9,984 nt of DNA. It comes from Limnohabitans sp. GTDB lineage: Bacteria > Pseudomonadota > Gammaproteobacteria > Burkholderiales > Burkholderiaceae_C. Below are positions 1 through 6,950 of the stretch, one piece after another. Every line of letters begins with the position of its first letter. The first letter of the stretch is position 1. Both the position numbers and the translations under genes were made by a program. The DNA is taken from positions 1 to 9,984 of the forward strand of contig VEQI01000092.1 in NCBI GenBank assembly GCA_018883305.1, written 5' to 3'. The notes under the pieces were generated by a model. The model ran no database searches. It saw only the letters and a program-made list of their open reading frames with translations, and was not told the DNA's origin.

Positions 1-656
1 TCAATGAACGGTTTGGCGCCGCCGTCAAAAATCACCTGGCATTGCCCCCCGATCACATCCTGCATACCGGGCCCCGAGCCTCGGTAGGGCACGTGCGTCA
101 TCTCCAATTTGCCCATCGACTTGAACACCTCGCCCGCAAAATGCAACCCACTGCCCATGCCCGAGCTGGCGTAATTGAGTTTGCCGGGGTTCTGGCGTGC
201 GTATTGAATGAACTCCTGCAAGTTGGTCACGGGCAGCGCGTTGTTCACCACCATCAACAAGCCATATGAACCCACCATGGAGATGGGGGTGAAGTCGTTG
301 ATGGGGTCGTAGCTCAGGTTCTTTTCCGTGACCGCCATGTAGGTGTGCGTGCCATTGGTGGTCATCAGCAGATCGTGACCATCGGCCGGCAGCTTGGTAA
401 TCGCTTCGGCACCGATGCGTCCACCCCCACCGGTGCGGATGTCGATGATCACGGGTTGTCCCAGTGTTTTGCTCATGCTCTCGGCGATGATGCGCGAGGC
501 TTGGTCGCTGAAACCACCCGCCGCATAAGGCACGATCATCTTGATAGGCCGATTGGGGAACGTGGCTTGCGCCTGCGCGACGGGCCCCGCAGCGGCCCAT
601 CCCATGGCCACCAGCAAGGCAGCCACACGTCGTATCCAAGGGGTAGGTGTGAACAT
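1..656 (-). CDS. Bug/TctC-family periplasmic solute-binding protein, partial (C-terminus beyond window)
   Basis: A periplasmic receptor of the tripartite tricarboxylate transporter (TTT) Bug/TctC family, expected to capture a small carboxylate or similar solute. Only the first 218 residues are present, against about 320-335 for the family. The start at 656 is preceded by AGGAG with a 5-nt spacer. A signal peptide (residues 1-29) has R9-R10, a hydrophobic core and an AQA cleavage site. Domain 1 follows: FPNRPIKMIVPYAAGG (33-48), then GQPVIID at 66-72, GGGRIGAEA at 77-85 and PADGHDLLMT at 90-99. Domain 2 has LNYASSG (160-166), THVPYRGSGP (187-196) and DVIGGQCQVIF (200-210). The usual (D/E)N(K/R)PG ligand loop reads DIRTG (72-76), a departure from the other receptors here. 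The gene lies 37 bp downstream of another Bug gene on the same strand, so they are probably co-transcribed. Family assignment is firm; the ligand is unknown. Confidence 0.93.
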   Translation of the reverse strand, partial: MFTPTPWIRRVAALLVAMGWAAAGPVAQAQATFPNRPIKMIVPYAAGGFSDQASRIIAESMSKTLGQPVIIDIRTGGGGRIGAEAITKLPADGHDLLMTTNGTHTYMAVTEKNLSYDPINDFTPISMVGSYGLLMVVNNALPVTNLQEFIQYARQNPGKLNYASSGMGSGLHFAGEVFKSMGKLEMTHVPYRGSGPGMQDVIGGQCQVIFDGGAKPFI

Positions 657-693
657 GGTGTCTCCTGTCAGTCGGTCCAGTGGCGCGCCCGTT

Positions 694-1674
694 TCAGTCC
701 GCTTGAATACGAGCCGCCTGGATCACCCGCGCATTGTGCTGTGACTCTTGCGCCAAGTGTTGAACGAAGGTGACGCTGCTCCCCCCTGTGGGCAGGATGT
801 CGGCTTGCAGCAAGCGGCGTCGGAATTCGGCTTGCTGCAACACGCGGTTGACCTCTAGATTCAACCGTGCCACCACCTGTGCCGGGGTGCGGGCTGGCGC
901 AAACAGACCAAAGACGGAGCTCAGGTTGGCATTGGCAAAGCCTGCCTGCTCCAGTGTGGGCACCTGCGGCAAGCTGTCCAGCCGCGCGGGGGCACCCACG
1001 GCCAAGGCGCGCAGTCGTCCTTGTCGAACATGCGCCATTACCGCCGGCCCGGCATTGACGGACAACACCTCCACATGCCCGGCCAATGCATCCGTGATTT
1101 GCTGACCGCCGCCTTTGTACGGCACATGGGTGATGTCGATGCCCGCTTGCAAGCGCAACTGTTCCAGCATCAAATGCCCCAACGAAGCAGAGCCCGAGGT
1201 GGACCATCGGAGCGCACCGGGCTTTTGCTGCGCGAGTTGCAGCAGGCCCGCGAAATCCCGCGCGGGACACGACGGTGTGGCCAACAGCAGCACGGGCGAG
1301 GACATGACACTCACGACAGGCTGGATGTCTTGTGTAGGGTCATAGGGTGTTTTGCCCAAGTGGGGTTGCAAGGTCAGAGGGCTGGTGGCAGACAAGGCCA
1401 GCGTGTGCCCATCCGGTACTGACTTGGCCATGGCATCCACACCCAGGGTGCCGCTGGCCCCCGGCTTGTTGTCCACCACCACGGGCTGTCCCAGGGCTTG
1501 TGACAACGGCTCTGCCAACCAGCGAGCCACCTGATCGCTCACGCCACCACTGGGGTAGGGCACGATGAGCCGCAGCGCACGGTTGGGCCAGGCGGGCTGG
1601 GTCAAGGCTGTCAGAGGCCAGGCAGTCAGCAGTGACAGGATTTGGCGTCGGGGCAAGCATGGTGATCGAGACAT
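694..1674 (-). CDS. Bug/TctC-family periplasmic solute-binding protein
   Basis: A full-length (326 aa) TTT-type receptor. The signal peptide is residues 1-25, with P8-R9-R10 followed by a hydrophobic stretch; the probable cleavage site ALT/Q is weak. Family motifs in order are RALRLIVPYPSGGVSD (32-47), GQPVVVDNKPGASGTLGVDA (62-81), VPDGHTLALSA (86-96), YDPTQDIQPV (111-120), THVPYKGGG (182-190) and LPQVPTLEQAG (235-245). The reading frame stays open far upstream (to 2460) through the opposite-strand Bug gene. That extension has no family character, so the start was placed at 1674, where the signal peptide begins. An in-frame ATG at 1692 would add six residues. Neither start has a good ribosome-binding site. 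The gene is back to back with the receptor at 1705 and upstream of the receptor ending at window position 1. Ligand unknown. Confidence 0.93.
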   Translation of the reverse strand: MSRSPCLPRRQILSLLTAWPLTALTQPAWPNRALRLIVPYPSGGVSDQVARWLAEPLSQALGQPVVVDNKPGASGTLGVDAMAKSVPDGHTLALSATSPLTLQPHLGKTPYDPTQDIQPVVSVMSSPVLLLATPSCPARDFAGLLQLAQQKPGALRWSTSGSASLGHLMLEQLRLQAGIDITHVPYKGGGQQITDALAGHVEVLSVNAGPAVMAHVRQGRLRALAVGAPARLDSLPQVPTLEQAGFANANLSSVFGLFAPARTPAQVVARLNLEVNRVLQQAEFRRRLLQADILPTGGSSVTFVQHLAQESQHNARVIQAARIQAD

Positions 1675-1704
1675 GCGGCGAGAATAAAGCATCTGGAGTC
1701 CATC

Positions 1705-2709
1705 ATGTCCGCACTGCAAGCACAACGTCGTCAACTGTTGAACCGAACTGCCACGGCGGCCCTGGCCGCAGGATTGCCCTGGCTGGGGCAGGCTGGCGTG
1801 GCCCGCGCCCAGCAGGGTTGGCCCACACGGCCGTTGCGCGCCGTGGTGCCCTTTCCGGCGGGCGGCACCACCGACCATGTCACGCGTCTGGTGGCGCAAG
1901 AAGTGTCGCGCGCGCTGGGACAAGCGGTGGTGGTGGACAACAAGCCGGGCGGGGGTACGGTCATTGGCGTGGATGCGGTGGCCAAGTCCGCGCCCGACGG
2001 GTACAGCTTTGTCACGGTGGCCAACAGCTTTGCGGCCAACGTCACGCTGGTGAAGAAGTTGCCCTACGACGCACTGAAGGATCTGCGTCCCGTGGCCTTG
2101 ATGGGCATGTCGGAACACGTGCTGGCCACGCATCCGGGCAGTGGCATTCGAACCTTGGCCGATCTGCGTGCCGCTGCCGTCAAGGGTGGCACGCTCAGCT
2201 ACGCCTCGTTTGGCAATGGTACGTCGGCACATCTTTCCGGGGCTGCGTTGGCCTTGCACATGGGCCTGCCGCTGGTGCACGTGCCTTACAAGGGACAAGC
2301 GCCTGCACTCAATGATTTGCTGGGCGGGCAGGTCACCTTGATGTTTGGCAATTGGCCGGAATTTCGTACCCATGTGCAAAGCGGTCGTCTGGTGGCGATT
2401 GGCATGGCCACGGCCAAGCGTTCCGTTTATGCGCCGGAGATTCCCACGTTGGCAGAACAAGGCATTGCCATTGAATCGAATTCATGGAACGGCATGCTCG
2501 CACCTGCCGCCACGCCGGATGCCGTGGTGCAGCGCATGAACGCCGAGGTCAACAAGGCCTTGGCAAGCGCGGTGGTGACCGAAGCTTTTCGGCAAGGCGG
2601 AATTGCTTCCTTGAGCGGCACCCCTGAGCGTTTCGCTGCTTTCATTCGCAGCGAAATTGAGAAATACGCGCAGGTGATCCGTCAGGCCAACATCAGCATG
2701 GACAGCTGA
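1705..2709 (+). CDS. Bug/TctC-family periplasmic solute-binding protein
   Basis: A full-length (334 aa) TTT-type receptor. The ATG at 1705 has GGAG at 1695-1698, 6 nt upstream. The N-terminus carries QRRQLL (7-12), a hydrophobic core and an ARA/Q cleavage site after residue 35; the twin arginine permits Tat export but is not a full Tat consensus. Motifs are RPLRAVVPFPAGGTTD (42-57), GQAVVVDNKPGGGTVIGVDA (72-91), APDGYSFVTV (96-105), YDALKDLRPV (121-130), VHVPYKGQAP (191-200), DLLGGQVTLMFGN (204-216) and IPTLAEQG (246-253). It converges with the TRAP large-permease gene, the stop codons being separated by 31 bp. A receptor beside TRAP membrane genes might be taken for DctP, but the motifs are those of TctC/Bug, a different family. 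No TctA or TctB is visible. Ligand unknown. Confidence 0.94.
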   Translation: MSALQAQRRQLLNRTATAALAAGLPWLGQAGVARAQQGWPTRPLRAVVPFPAGGTTDHVTRLVAQEVSRALGQAVVVDNKPGGGTVIGVDAVAKSAPDGYSFVTVANSFAANVTLVKKLPYDALKDLRPVALMGMSEHVLATHPGSGIRTLADLRAAAVKGGTLSYASFGNGTSAHLSGAALALHMGLPLVHVPYKGQAPALNDLLGGQVTLMFGNWPEFRTHVQSGRLVAIGMATAKRSVYAPEIPTLAEQGIAIESNSWNGMLAPAATPDAVVQRMNAEVNKALASAVVTEAFRQGGIASLSGTPERFAAFIRSEIEKYAQVIRQANISMDS

Positions 2710-2719
2710 TGCGGCCACG

Positions 2720-2756
2720 GGCCATGGCTCACTACACGCTTCAATAGCCCATGGCC
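2720..2756. repeat. inverted repeat at a convergent gene junction, possible weak terminator
   Basis: GGCCATGG (2720-2727) is matched by CCATGGCC (2749-2756) around a 21-nt spacer. It spans the 31-bp gap between the Bug gene stop and the dctM stop and includes the last dctM codons. It could form a stem in either transcript, but no T-tract follows and each arm is largely self-palindromic around CCATGG, so a terminator role is only a possibility. Confidence 0.25.
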
Positions 2757-4039
2757 TTGGGCAGCGCCGTGGCCAGTTCGGGCCAGACGATCACAGCCAC
2801 CATCACCAGGAACATGGAGAACAGCATCCAGCCCACCCAGCGCACGGTGTCTTCCATGCGCACGTTGGCAATGCGGCAAGACACCATCAGGTTCACGGCC
2901 AACGGGGGCGTGAACTGACCCAAGGCGACCTTCAAGGTCAGGATGACGCCGAACCACACCGGGTCCCACTTGTAGTAGGTCACAATGGGCATGAGCAGGG
3001 GCACAAAGATCAGGAAGATCGATACGCCGTCCAGGAACATGCCCACGGTGATCAACATCAAAATGAGCAGGGCCAGCACGCCGTACTCACCCAGTCCGGA
3101 ATTGACGATGGCATTGGTGATGGGGTCAATCACACCCAGCGTGGACAGTGACCAGGCAAAGATACCCGCCAGCGACACCACCAACAGAATCACGGCAGAC
3201 AGCTCGCCCGACTCACGCAAAATGACATACAGGTCTTTGACGCGTATGGTGCGGTGAATGAACATGCCCACAAACAGGCCATAGAAGACGGCCACCACCG
3301 CAGCCTCCGTGGGGGTGAACCAACCCGCACGCATGCCGCCCAGAATCAGCACCGGTGCGGCCAAGCCCCAAGTGGCTTCACGCAGGCTGCGCCAGAAGGG
3401 CGGGCGTGGCAGATCAGCTTCCAGGGCGCCCATGTTGTGCTTGCGTGCCATCCAGACGGCGGGCACGATCAGGGCCAGACCGGCCAGCACACCGGGCACC
3501 ATGCCCGCGGCAAAGAGGGCCGGCACAGACGCGCCGGGTACCAGCACGGAATACACGATGAAGGCCACCGAAGGTGGGATCAGAATGTCCGTGGCGGCGG
3601 CAGCGCCCACCACACTGGCCGAAAAAGCAGCCGGATAACCTGCGCGCGACATGGCGGTAATCATCACGGCGCCTACGGCAGCGGCATTGGCCGGGCCTGA
3701 ACCCGAGATGCCGCCCAGGAACATGGCCACCACAATGGCCACCAGTGGCAACATGCCCGGGCCACGACCCACGATGGAAATGGCGAAATTCACCAATCGC
3801 AGTGCCACGCCCGAGCGATCGAAGATGGAACCCACCAGCACAAACATGGGAATGGCCAGCAGCGGGTACTTGCCCAGGCCCGCATAGAAGTTTTGCGGCA
3901 CGGCCAAGAGGCCCCACCATTGCACATCGGCATTGGCCAGGGCAATGCAGGCCGCGCCGGCCAGACCCAGGGCCGCGCCAATGGGCACGCCCATCAGCAT
4001 CATGACGATGAAGACGACAAACAGCAGGGTGGCAATCAT
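2741..4039 (-). CDS. dctM: TRAP transporter large permease subunit (DctM-like)
   Basis: The large membrane subunit of a tripartite ATP-independent periplasmic (TRAP) transporter, the ion-coupled transport channel for a solute (typically an organic acid) delivered by a periplasmic receptor. The 432 aa match the family's usual 425-440. Repeated hydrophobic segments fit about 11-12 helices plus re-entrant loops. Family signatures are MFLGGISGSGPANAAAVG (106-123), GYPAAF (134-139) leading to TDILIPPS (150-157), GWFTPTEAA (239-247), FLDGVSIFLIFVPLLMP (335-351) and GQFTPPLAVNLMV (374-386). The start at 4039 was chosen because it gives an ATGA overlap with the upstream small-subunit stop and begins directly with the first helix; a 28-residue upstream extension would read back into dctQ. 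Translational coupling to dctQ is likely. No dctP lies at either end of the pair. Substrate unknown. Confidence 0.95.
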   Translation of the reverse strand: MIATLLFVVFIVMMLMGVPIGAALGLAGAACIALANADVQWWGLLAVPQNFYAGLGKYPLLAIPMFVLVGSIFDRSGVALRLVNFAISIVGRGPGMLPLVAIVVAMFLGGISGSGPANAAAVGAVMITAMSRAGYPAAFSASVVGAAAATDILIPPSVAFIVYSVLVPGASVPALFAAGMVPGVLAGLALIVPAVWMARKHNMGALEADLPRPPFWRSLREATWGLAAPVLILGGMRAGWFTPTEAAVVAVFYGLFVGMFIHRTIRVKDLYVILRESGELSAVILLVVSLAGIFAWSLSTLGVIDPITNAIVNSGLGEYGVLALLILMLITVGMFLDGVSIFLIFVPLLMPIVTYYKWDPVWFGVILTLKVALGQFTPPLAVNLMVSCRIANVRMEDTVRWVGWMLFSMFLVMVAVIVWPELATALPKAMGY

Positions 4040-4563
4040 GATGCACGCCCCCGACGAATGAACAGACCCAGGGCCCGCAGAGCAATGGCCACCGAAAGGA
4101 TGGGTAACCAGACCGTGTACCACCAGCGCGGCACGCCAATGCCGGGGGACGTTTCATTGAAGCGGATATCGTCCCAGACCATGCGGATGCTGAGCACTGC
4201 AATCAGGGCAAACAGCGCAAACACCATCAGCGATCCAAAACGGGCCAGCGCGCGCTGACGTGACGCCGGGCCGCTGTCAGCAAAGTATTCGATCCGTATC
4301 TGGCGATTGCGCGCGACGGAGGCAGAGCCCGCCACCAAGGTCAGCACAATCATCAGAAAGATGGAGATTTCTTCGGTCCAGGCAAACGACTGGTCGGTGA
4401 AGTAACGCACGATCACGTTGGCAAAGGTGATCAGGGCCAGGGCAGCCATGACCAGCACCGTCAGCCAGTCTTCAATGGCCAGGGGAATGCGGGTGGGTTC
4501 ATCGGCCTCGTCGGGCGAGAGCACGTCGGGCGGCAAGGAGGGGGAATCGTCATGTTTCGACAT
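4036..4563 (-). CDS. dctQ: TRAP transporter small permease subunit (DctQ-like)
   Basis: The small four-helix membrane subunit that partners the DctM-like channel. It is 175 aa, near the usual 160-200. A charged, proline-rich cytoplasmic N-terminus (1-28) precedes helices at about 30-53, 66-84, 108-130 and 147-168. Family signatures are NVIVRYFTDQSFAWTEEIS (49-67), containing the characteristic SF-W-EE core, then VARNRQIRIEYF (83-94) and SPGIGVPRWW (139-148). The start at 4563 (MSKHDDSPS) was preferred over an in-frame ATG at 4662, which would add 33 residues without family character and reach into the divergent transporter gene. The ribosome-binding site is weak. It is first in a two-gene operon, with its stop inside the ATGA that starts dctM. 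Usually a dctP receptor gene would lie upstream, but here the neighbour is a divergent MFS gene. Confidence 0.92.
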   Translation of the reverse strand: MSKHDDSPSLPPDVLSPDEADEPTRIPLAIEDWLTVLVMAALALITFANVIVRYFTDQSFAWTEEISIFLMIVLTLVAGSASVARNRQIRIEYFADSGPASRQRALARFGSLMVFALFALIAVLSIRMVWDDIRFNETSPGIGVPRWWYTVWLPILSVAIALRALGLFIRRGRAS

Positions 4564-4622
4564 GCGGGGCAGTATGACATAGTCCCTGACCGATAATGGT
4601 CTGTTGCCTGCTTGAAGATGCC
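4564..4622. promoter_or_regulatory. divergent intergenic region with a dyad (candidate operator)
   Basis: The 59 bp between the divergent dctQ and MFS start codons must hold signals for at least one of them. A dyad GACC-N6-GGTC lies at 4588-4601, and its centre contains GATAAT (4592-4597), one base from a plus-strand -10 consensus. No good -35 sits at normal spacing. The dyad could bind a repressor acting on the MFS gene, but this rests on a short symmetric match only. Confidence 0.2.
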
Positions 4623-5861
4623 ATGACCGCTGCCTCTGTGACACCCCGCGTGCGCCCTGCACTGATCGCCAATTTGTTGGGGCAGATCGCGTTTGGTCTG
4701 GCGCTCATGACCATTTGCCTGCCCTCCATGCAAGAGTGGGGACGCATGTTCGACACGGATCAATCCGGGGTGCAACTCACCTTCAGCGGGTATGTGGCGG
4801 CCTACGGCATCTTGCAAGTGCTGTATGGGCCGTTGTCAGACCGGTATGGTCGTCGACCAGTGTTGTTGCTGGGTTTAGGCCTGGCCTTGCTGGGCTCCGT
4901 CTTGGGGGCGCTGGCGCCCAACCTCACCGTGCTGACGCTGGCGCGCATCATCCAGGGCGCGGGCGGTGCGGCCGGCATGGTGGTGGGGCGCTCCATGATT
5001 CACGACTGGTTCACGGGCCCAGACCGCACACGCATGATGGCTTACGTGGGCATGGCCATGGGCGTGTGTCCGCCTTCAGCCACCATTTTGGGCGGGTATC
5101 TGCACGTGAACATGGGATGGCAGGCCAACTTCGTGCTCATGGCCATCTTGGCCACCTTGCTGTTGGCGGCTGCCTGGTGGGGCTTGCCAGTGCAAAAGCC
5201 GCAGACTCATGCGGGCACTGCAACAATGGCTGCTGGTGCAGCCGCGTCGGGCTGGGTTCGTATGTGGACCGCTTATGGGCAGTTGCTGAAAAACCGCAGC
5301 TTCTTGATGTACATGGTCATCCTGTCATGCACAACCTCCGCCTTCTACACCATGCTGGGCGGTGCGCCCATTGTGCTCAAGAGCTACGGCGTGGGGCCGG
5401 ATGGGGTGGGCTTTTACATCATGTTCGGGCCGCTGTCCTACATCGTGGGCAACTTTCTCACCAGTCACTTGGTGCATCGGCAAGGTGAGCGCCGTGTGAT
5501 GGTCTGGGGCCAATGCATCACGTTCTCTTCCGTGGTGTTCATGGTGGGCTTGTCGGTGCTGGGCTGGAAAGCCCCGTTGGCCTTTGCCCTGCCACTTTTG
5601 TTGCTGGGTTTTGGGCATGGCTTGCTGGTGCCGCCGGCACTCACGGGGTCCATTGGCTTGATGCCTTCGCTGGCTGGCTCTGCGGCGGGCGCCATTGGTC
5701 TCATGCAGCAATGGGTGGGTGCCATGGGCGGGTACAGCGTGGGCTGGGTGAGCCATGAGGATGCCACCAACCTGGGCTTGCTGATGGCCATCTTTGCCAC
5801 CACCTCGGTGGTGGCGCAGATACGTTTGAATCGACTCACGCGTCATGCGGGAAAGTCATAG
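4623..5861 (+). CDS. MFS transporter, Bcr/CflA-type multidrug efflux
   Basis: A 12-helix inner-membrane proton antiporter of the major facilitator superfamily, DHA1 drug-efflux group, Bcr/CflA-like; 412 aa against a usual 390-410. The MFS loop 2-3 signature GPLSDRYGRRPVLLLG is intact at 69-84. ARIIQGAGGAAGMVVGRSMIHDWF (107-130) resembles the R-Q-G-AAG-VV-R-RD pattern of helices 4-5, and VCPPSATILGGYL (148-160) stands where the antiporter motif C region lies. The second half has GHGLLVPPALTGSIGLMPSL (331-350) and AGSAAGAIGLMQ (351-362), typical of Bcr. The start at 4623 follows GAAG by a short gap; an in-frame ATG at 4596 would add nine residues and lacks a ribosome-binding site. It is divergent from the TRAP genes, and a Bug gene follows 75 bp downstream with no terminator seen. 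Its substrate could be a drug or a metabolite. Confidence 0.92.
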   Translation: MTAASVTPRVRPALIANLLGQIAFGLALMTICLPSMQEWGRMFDTDQSGVQLTFSGYVAAYGILQVLYGPLSDRYGRRPVLLLGLGLALLGSVLGALAPNLTVLTLARIIQGAGGAAGMVVGRSMIHDWFTGPDRTRMMAYVGMAMGVCPPSATILGGYLHVNMGWQANFVLMAILATLLLAAAWWGLPVQKPQTHAGTATMAAGAAASGWVRMWTAYGQLLKNRSFLMYMVILSCTTSAFYTMLGGAPIVLKSYGVGPDGVGFYIMFGPLSYIVGNFLTSHLVHRQGERRVMVWGQCITFSSVVFMVGLSVLGWKAPLAFALPLLLLGFGHGLLVPPALTGSIGLMPSLAGSAAGAIGLMQQWVGAMGGYSVGWVSHEDATNLGLLMAIFATTSVVAQIRLNRLTRHAGKS

Positions 5862-5936
5862 CCACGAACAGTCCTGATTCTGGCTAGGCTTGGGACTTCT
5901 GCGGTTTGCCATCTTGGTGGTGGCTGGAAGGTCTTT

Positions 5937-6950
5937 ATGTCAGATGACATGGGTTCTGTGTTGACTCAACGGCGGCGCTTGCTGGCCGCCATGGCGGTGG
6001 GTAGCGTTTCTCTGCCTGGTTCCGCCTGGGCTCAGGGTTCCACTTCCAGTGGTACCTGGCCCGCTAAGCCAATCCGCATCGTCGTGGCCTATCCCCCGGG
6101 TGGCCTCACCGATGCCTATGCTCGTCTTTATGCAGAGCAACTGACCGCGCAACTGGGCGTGCCCGCTTTTGTGGACAACAAGCCAGGCGCCGGTGCCATC
6201 ATTGGCATTGACCTGGTGGCCAAGGCGCCCCCGGATGGCTACACGCTGCTCATGACCACCACGGGCACCGTGTGGCAGAACCGCGTGCTCTACACCAAGC
6301 TGCCCTACAACCTGGACCGTGATCTCACGCCGGTGGCCAACTTCCCGTCTGGTCCGCTGGTGGTGGGTGTGCCAGACAAGCTGCCGGTTCGCACCATGCA
6401 AGAGTTCATCGCCTATGCGCGCAAGCAGCCGGTGTCCATGGGGAGCTATTCGCCGGGCTCGTATCCGCACATGGTGGCAGATCAATTGAACCGGCAACAC
6501 GGCACGCAAATTCAGACGGTTCACTACAAAGGCGAATCGCCCATGTGGATGGACCTGGTGGGTGGTCAGACGCAGATCGCCATTGGCAGCTACCAGGCGT
6601 ATGCGGCCGTGCAGGGGCGAGGGTTACGTGCTTTGGGCGTGACAGGCGCATACCGATCACCCAAGCTGCCAGATGTGCCTACCCTGGTACAGCAGGGCCT
6701 GGACCCGCGCTTGGTGGGTTTGGAAGGCGGGCTGCCCCTCATGGCGCCAGCAGGCACCCCTGAGCCCATTTTGCAAGCGCTGTCCAAGGTGGCGGTGGAG
6801 GGCGCACAGACCCAACGTGCGGCTCAGTTGCGTGAAACCTTCGCCATTCCCAACAAGCCCGTTAACCTGGAGGAAACCCGCGCGGAGTGGAACCGCGTGG
6901 TGCCCATCTGGATCAAGCTGGCGGTGGATCTGGGCATCAAGCTGGATTGA
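5937..6950 (+). CDS. Bug/TctC-family periplasmic solute-binding protein
   Basis: A full-length (337 aa) TTT-type receptor. The ATG at 5937 has GGAAGG at 5926-5931, 5 nt upstream; an in-frame ATG four codons later is less well placed. The N-terminus has TQRRRLLAAM (10-19), a hydrophobic core and an AWA/Q cleavage site after residue 32; Tat export is possible. Motifs are KPIRIVVAYPPGGLTDAYAR (44-63), VDNKPGAGAIIGIDLVAK (79-96), PPDGYTLLMTTTG (98-110), YNLDRDLTPVANF (124-136), DLVGGQTQIAIGS (206-218) and LPDVPTLVQQG (244-254). The usual H-V-P-Y-(K/R)-G segment reads TVHYKGESP (194-202), losing the proline. It follows the MFS gene in the same direction and may be co-transcribed with it. Its last 14 nt overlap the end of the convergent dehydrogenase gene. 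Ligand unknown. Confidence 0.94.
   Translation: MSDDMGSVLTQRRRLLAAMAVGSVSLPGSAWAQGSTSSGTWPAKPIRIVVAYPPGGLTDAYARLYAEQLTAQLGVPAFVDNKPGAGAIIGIDLVAKAPPDGYTLLMTTTGTVWQNRVLYTKLPYNLDRDLTPVANFPSGPLVVGVPDKLPVRTMQEFIAYARKQPVSMGSYSPGSYPHMVADQLNRQHGTQIQTVHYKGESPMWMDLVGGQTQIAIGSYQAYAAVQGRGLRALGVTGAYRSPKLPDVPTLVQQGLDPRLVGLEGGLPLMAPAGTPEPILQALSKVAVEGAQTQRAAQLRETFAIPNKPVNLEETRAEWNRVVPIWIKLAVDLGIKLD

Noticed and set aside
1675..2460. Long in-frame 5' extension of the Bug gene ending at 694, giving a 588-residue frame.
   Set aside because: The extra 262 residues lie opposite another clear Bug gene, have no family character, and the signal peptide begins only at 1674.
3414..4202. A 262-codon minus-strand frame across the TRAP genes.
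   Set aside because: It is a shifted-frame shadow of dctM/dctQ, with Gly/Arg/His/Cys-rich composition and no motifs.
4596..4622. Upstream ATG for the MFS gene.
   Set aside because: No Shine-Dalgarno sequence; the extra residues add nothing to the first helix, and the ATG at 4623 is better placed.
5940..6524. A 194-codon antisense frame opposite the fourth Bug gene.
   Set aside because: Shadow of a strongly supported gene; no recognisable motifs.
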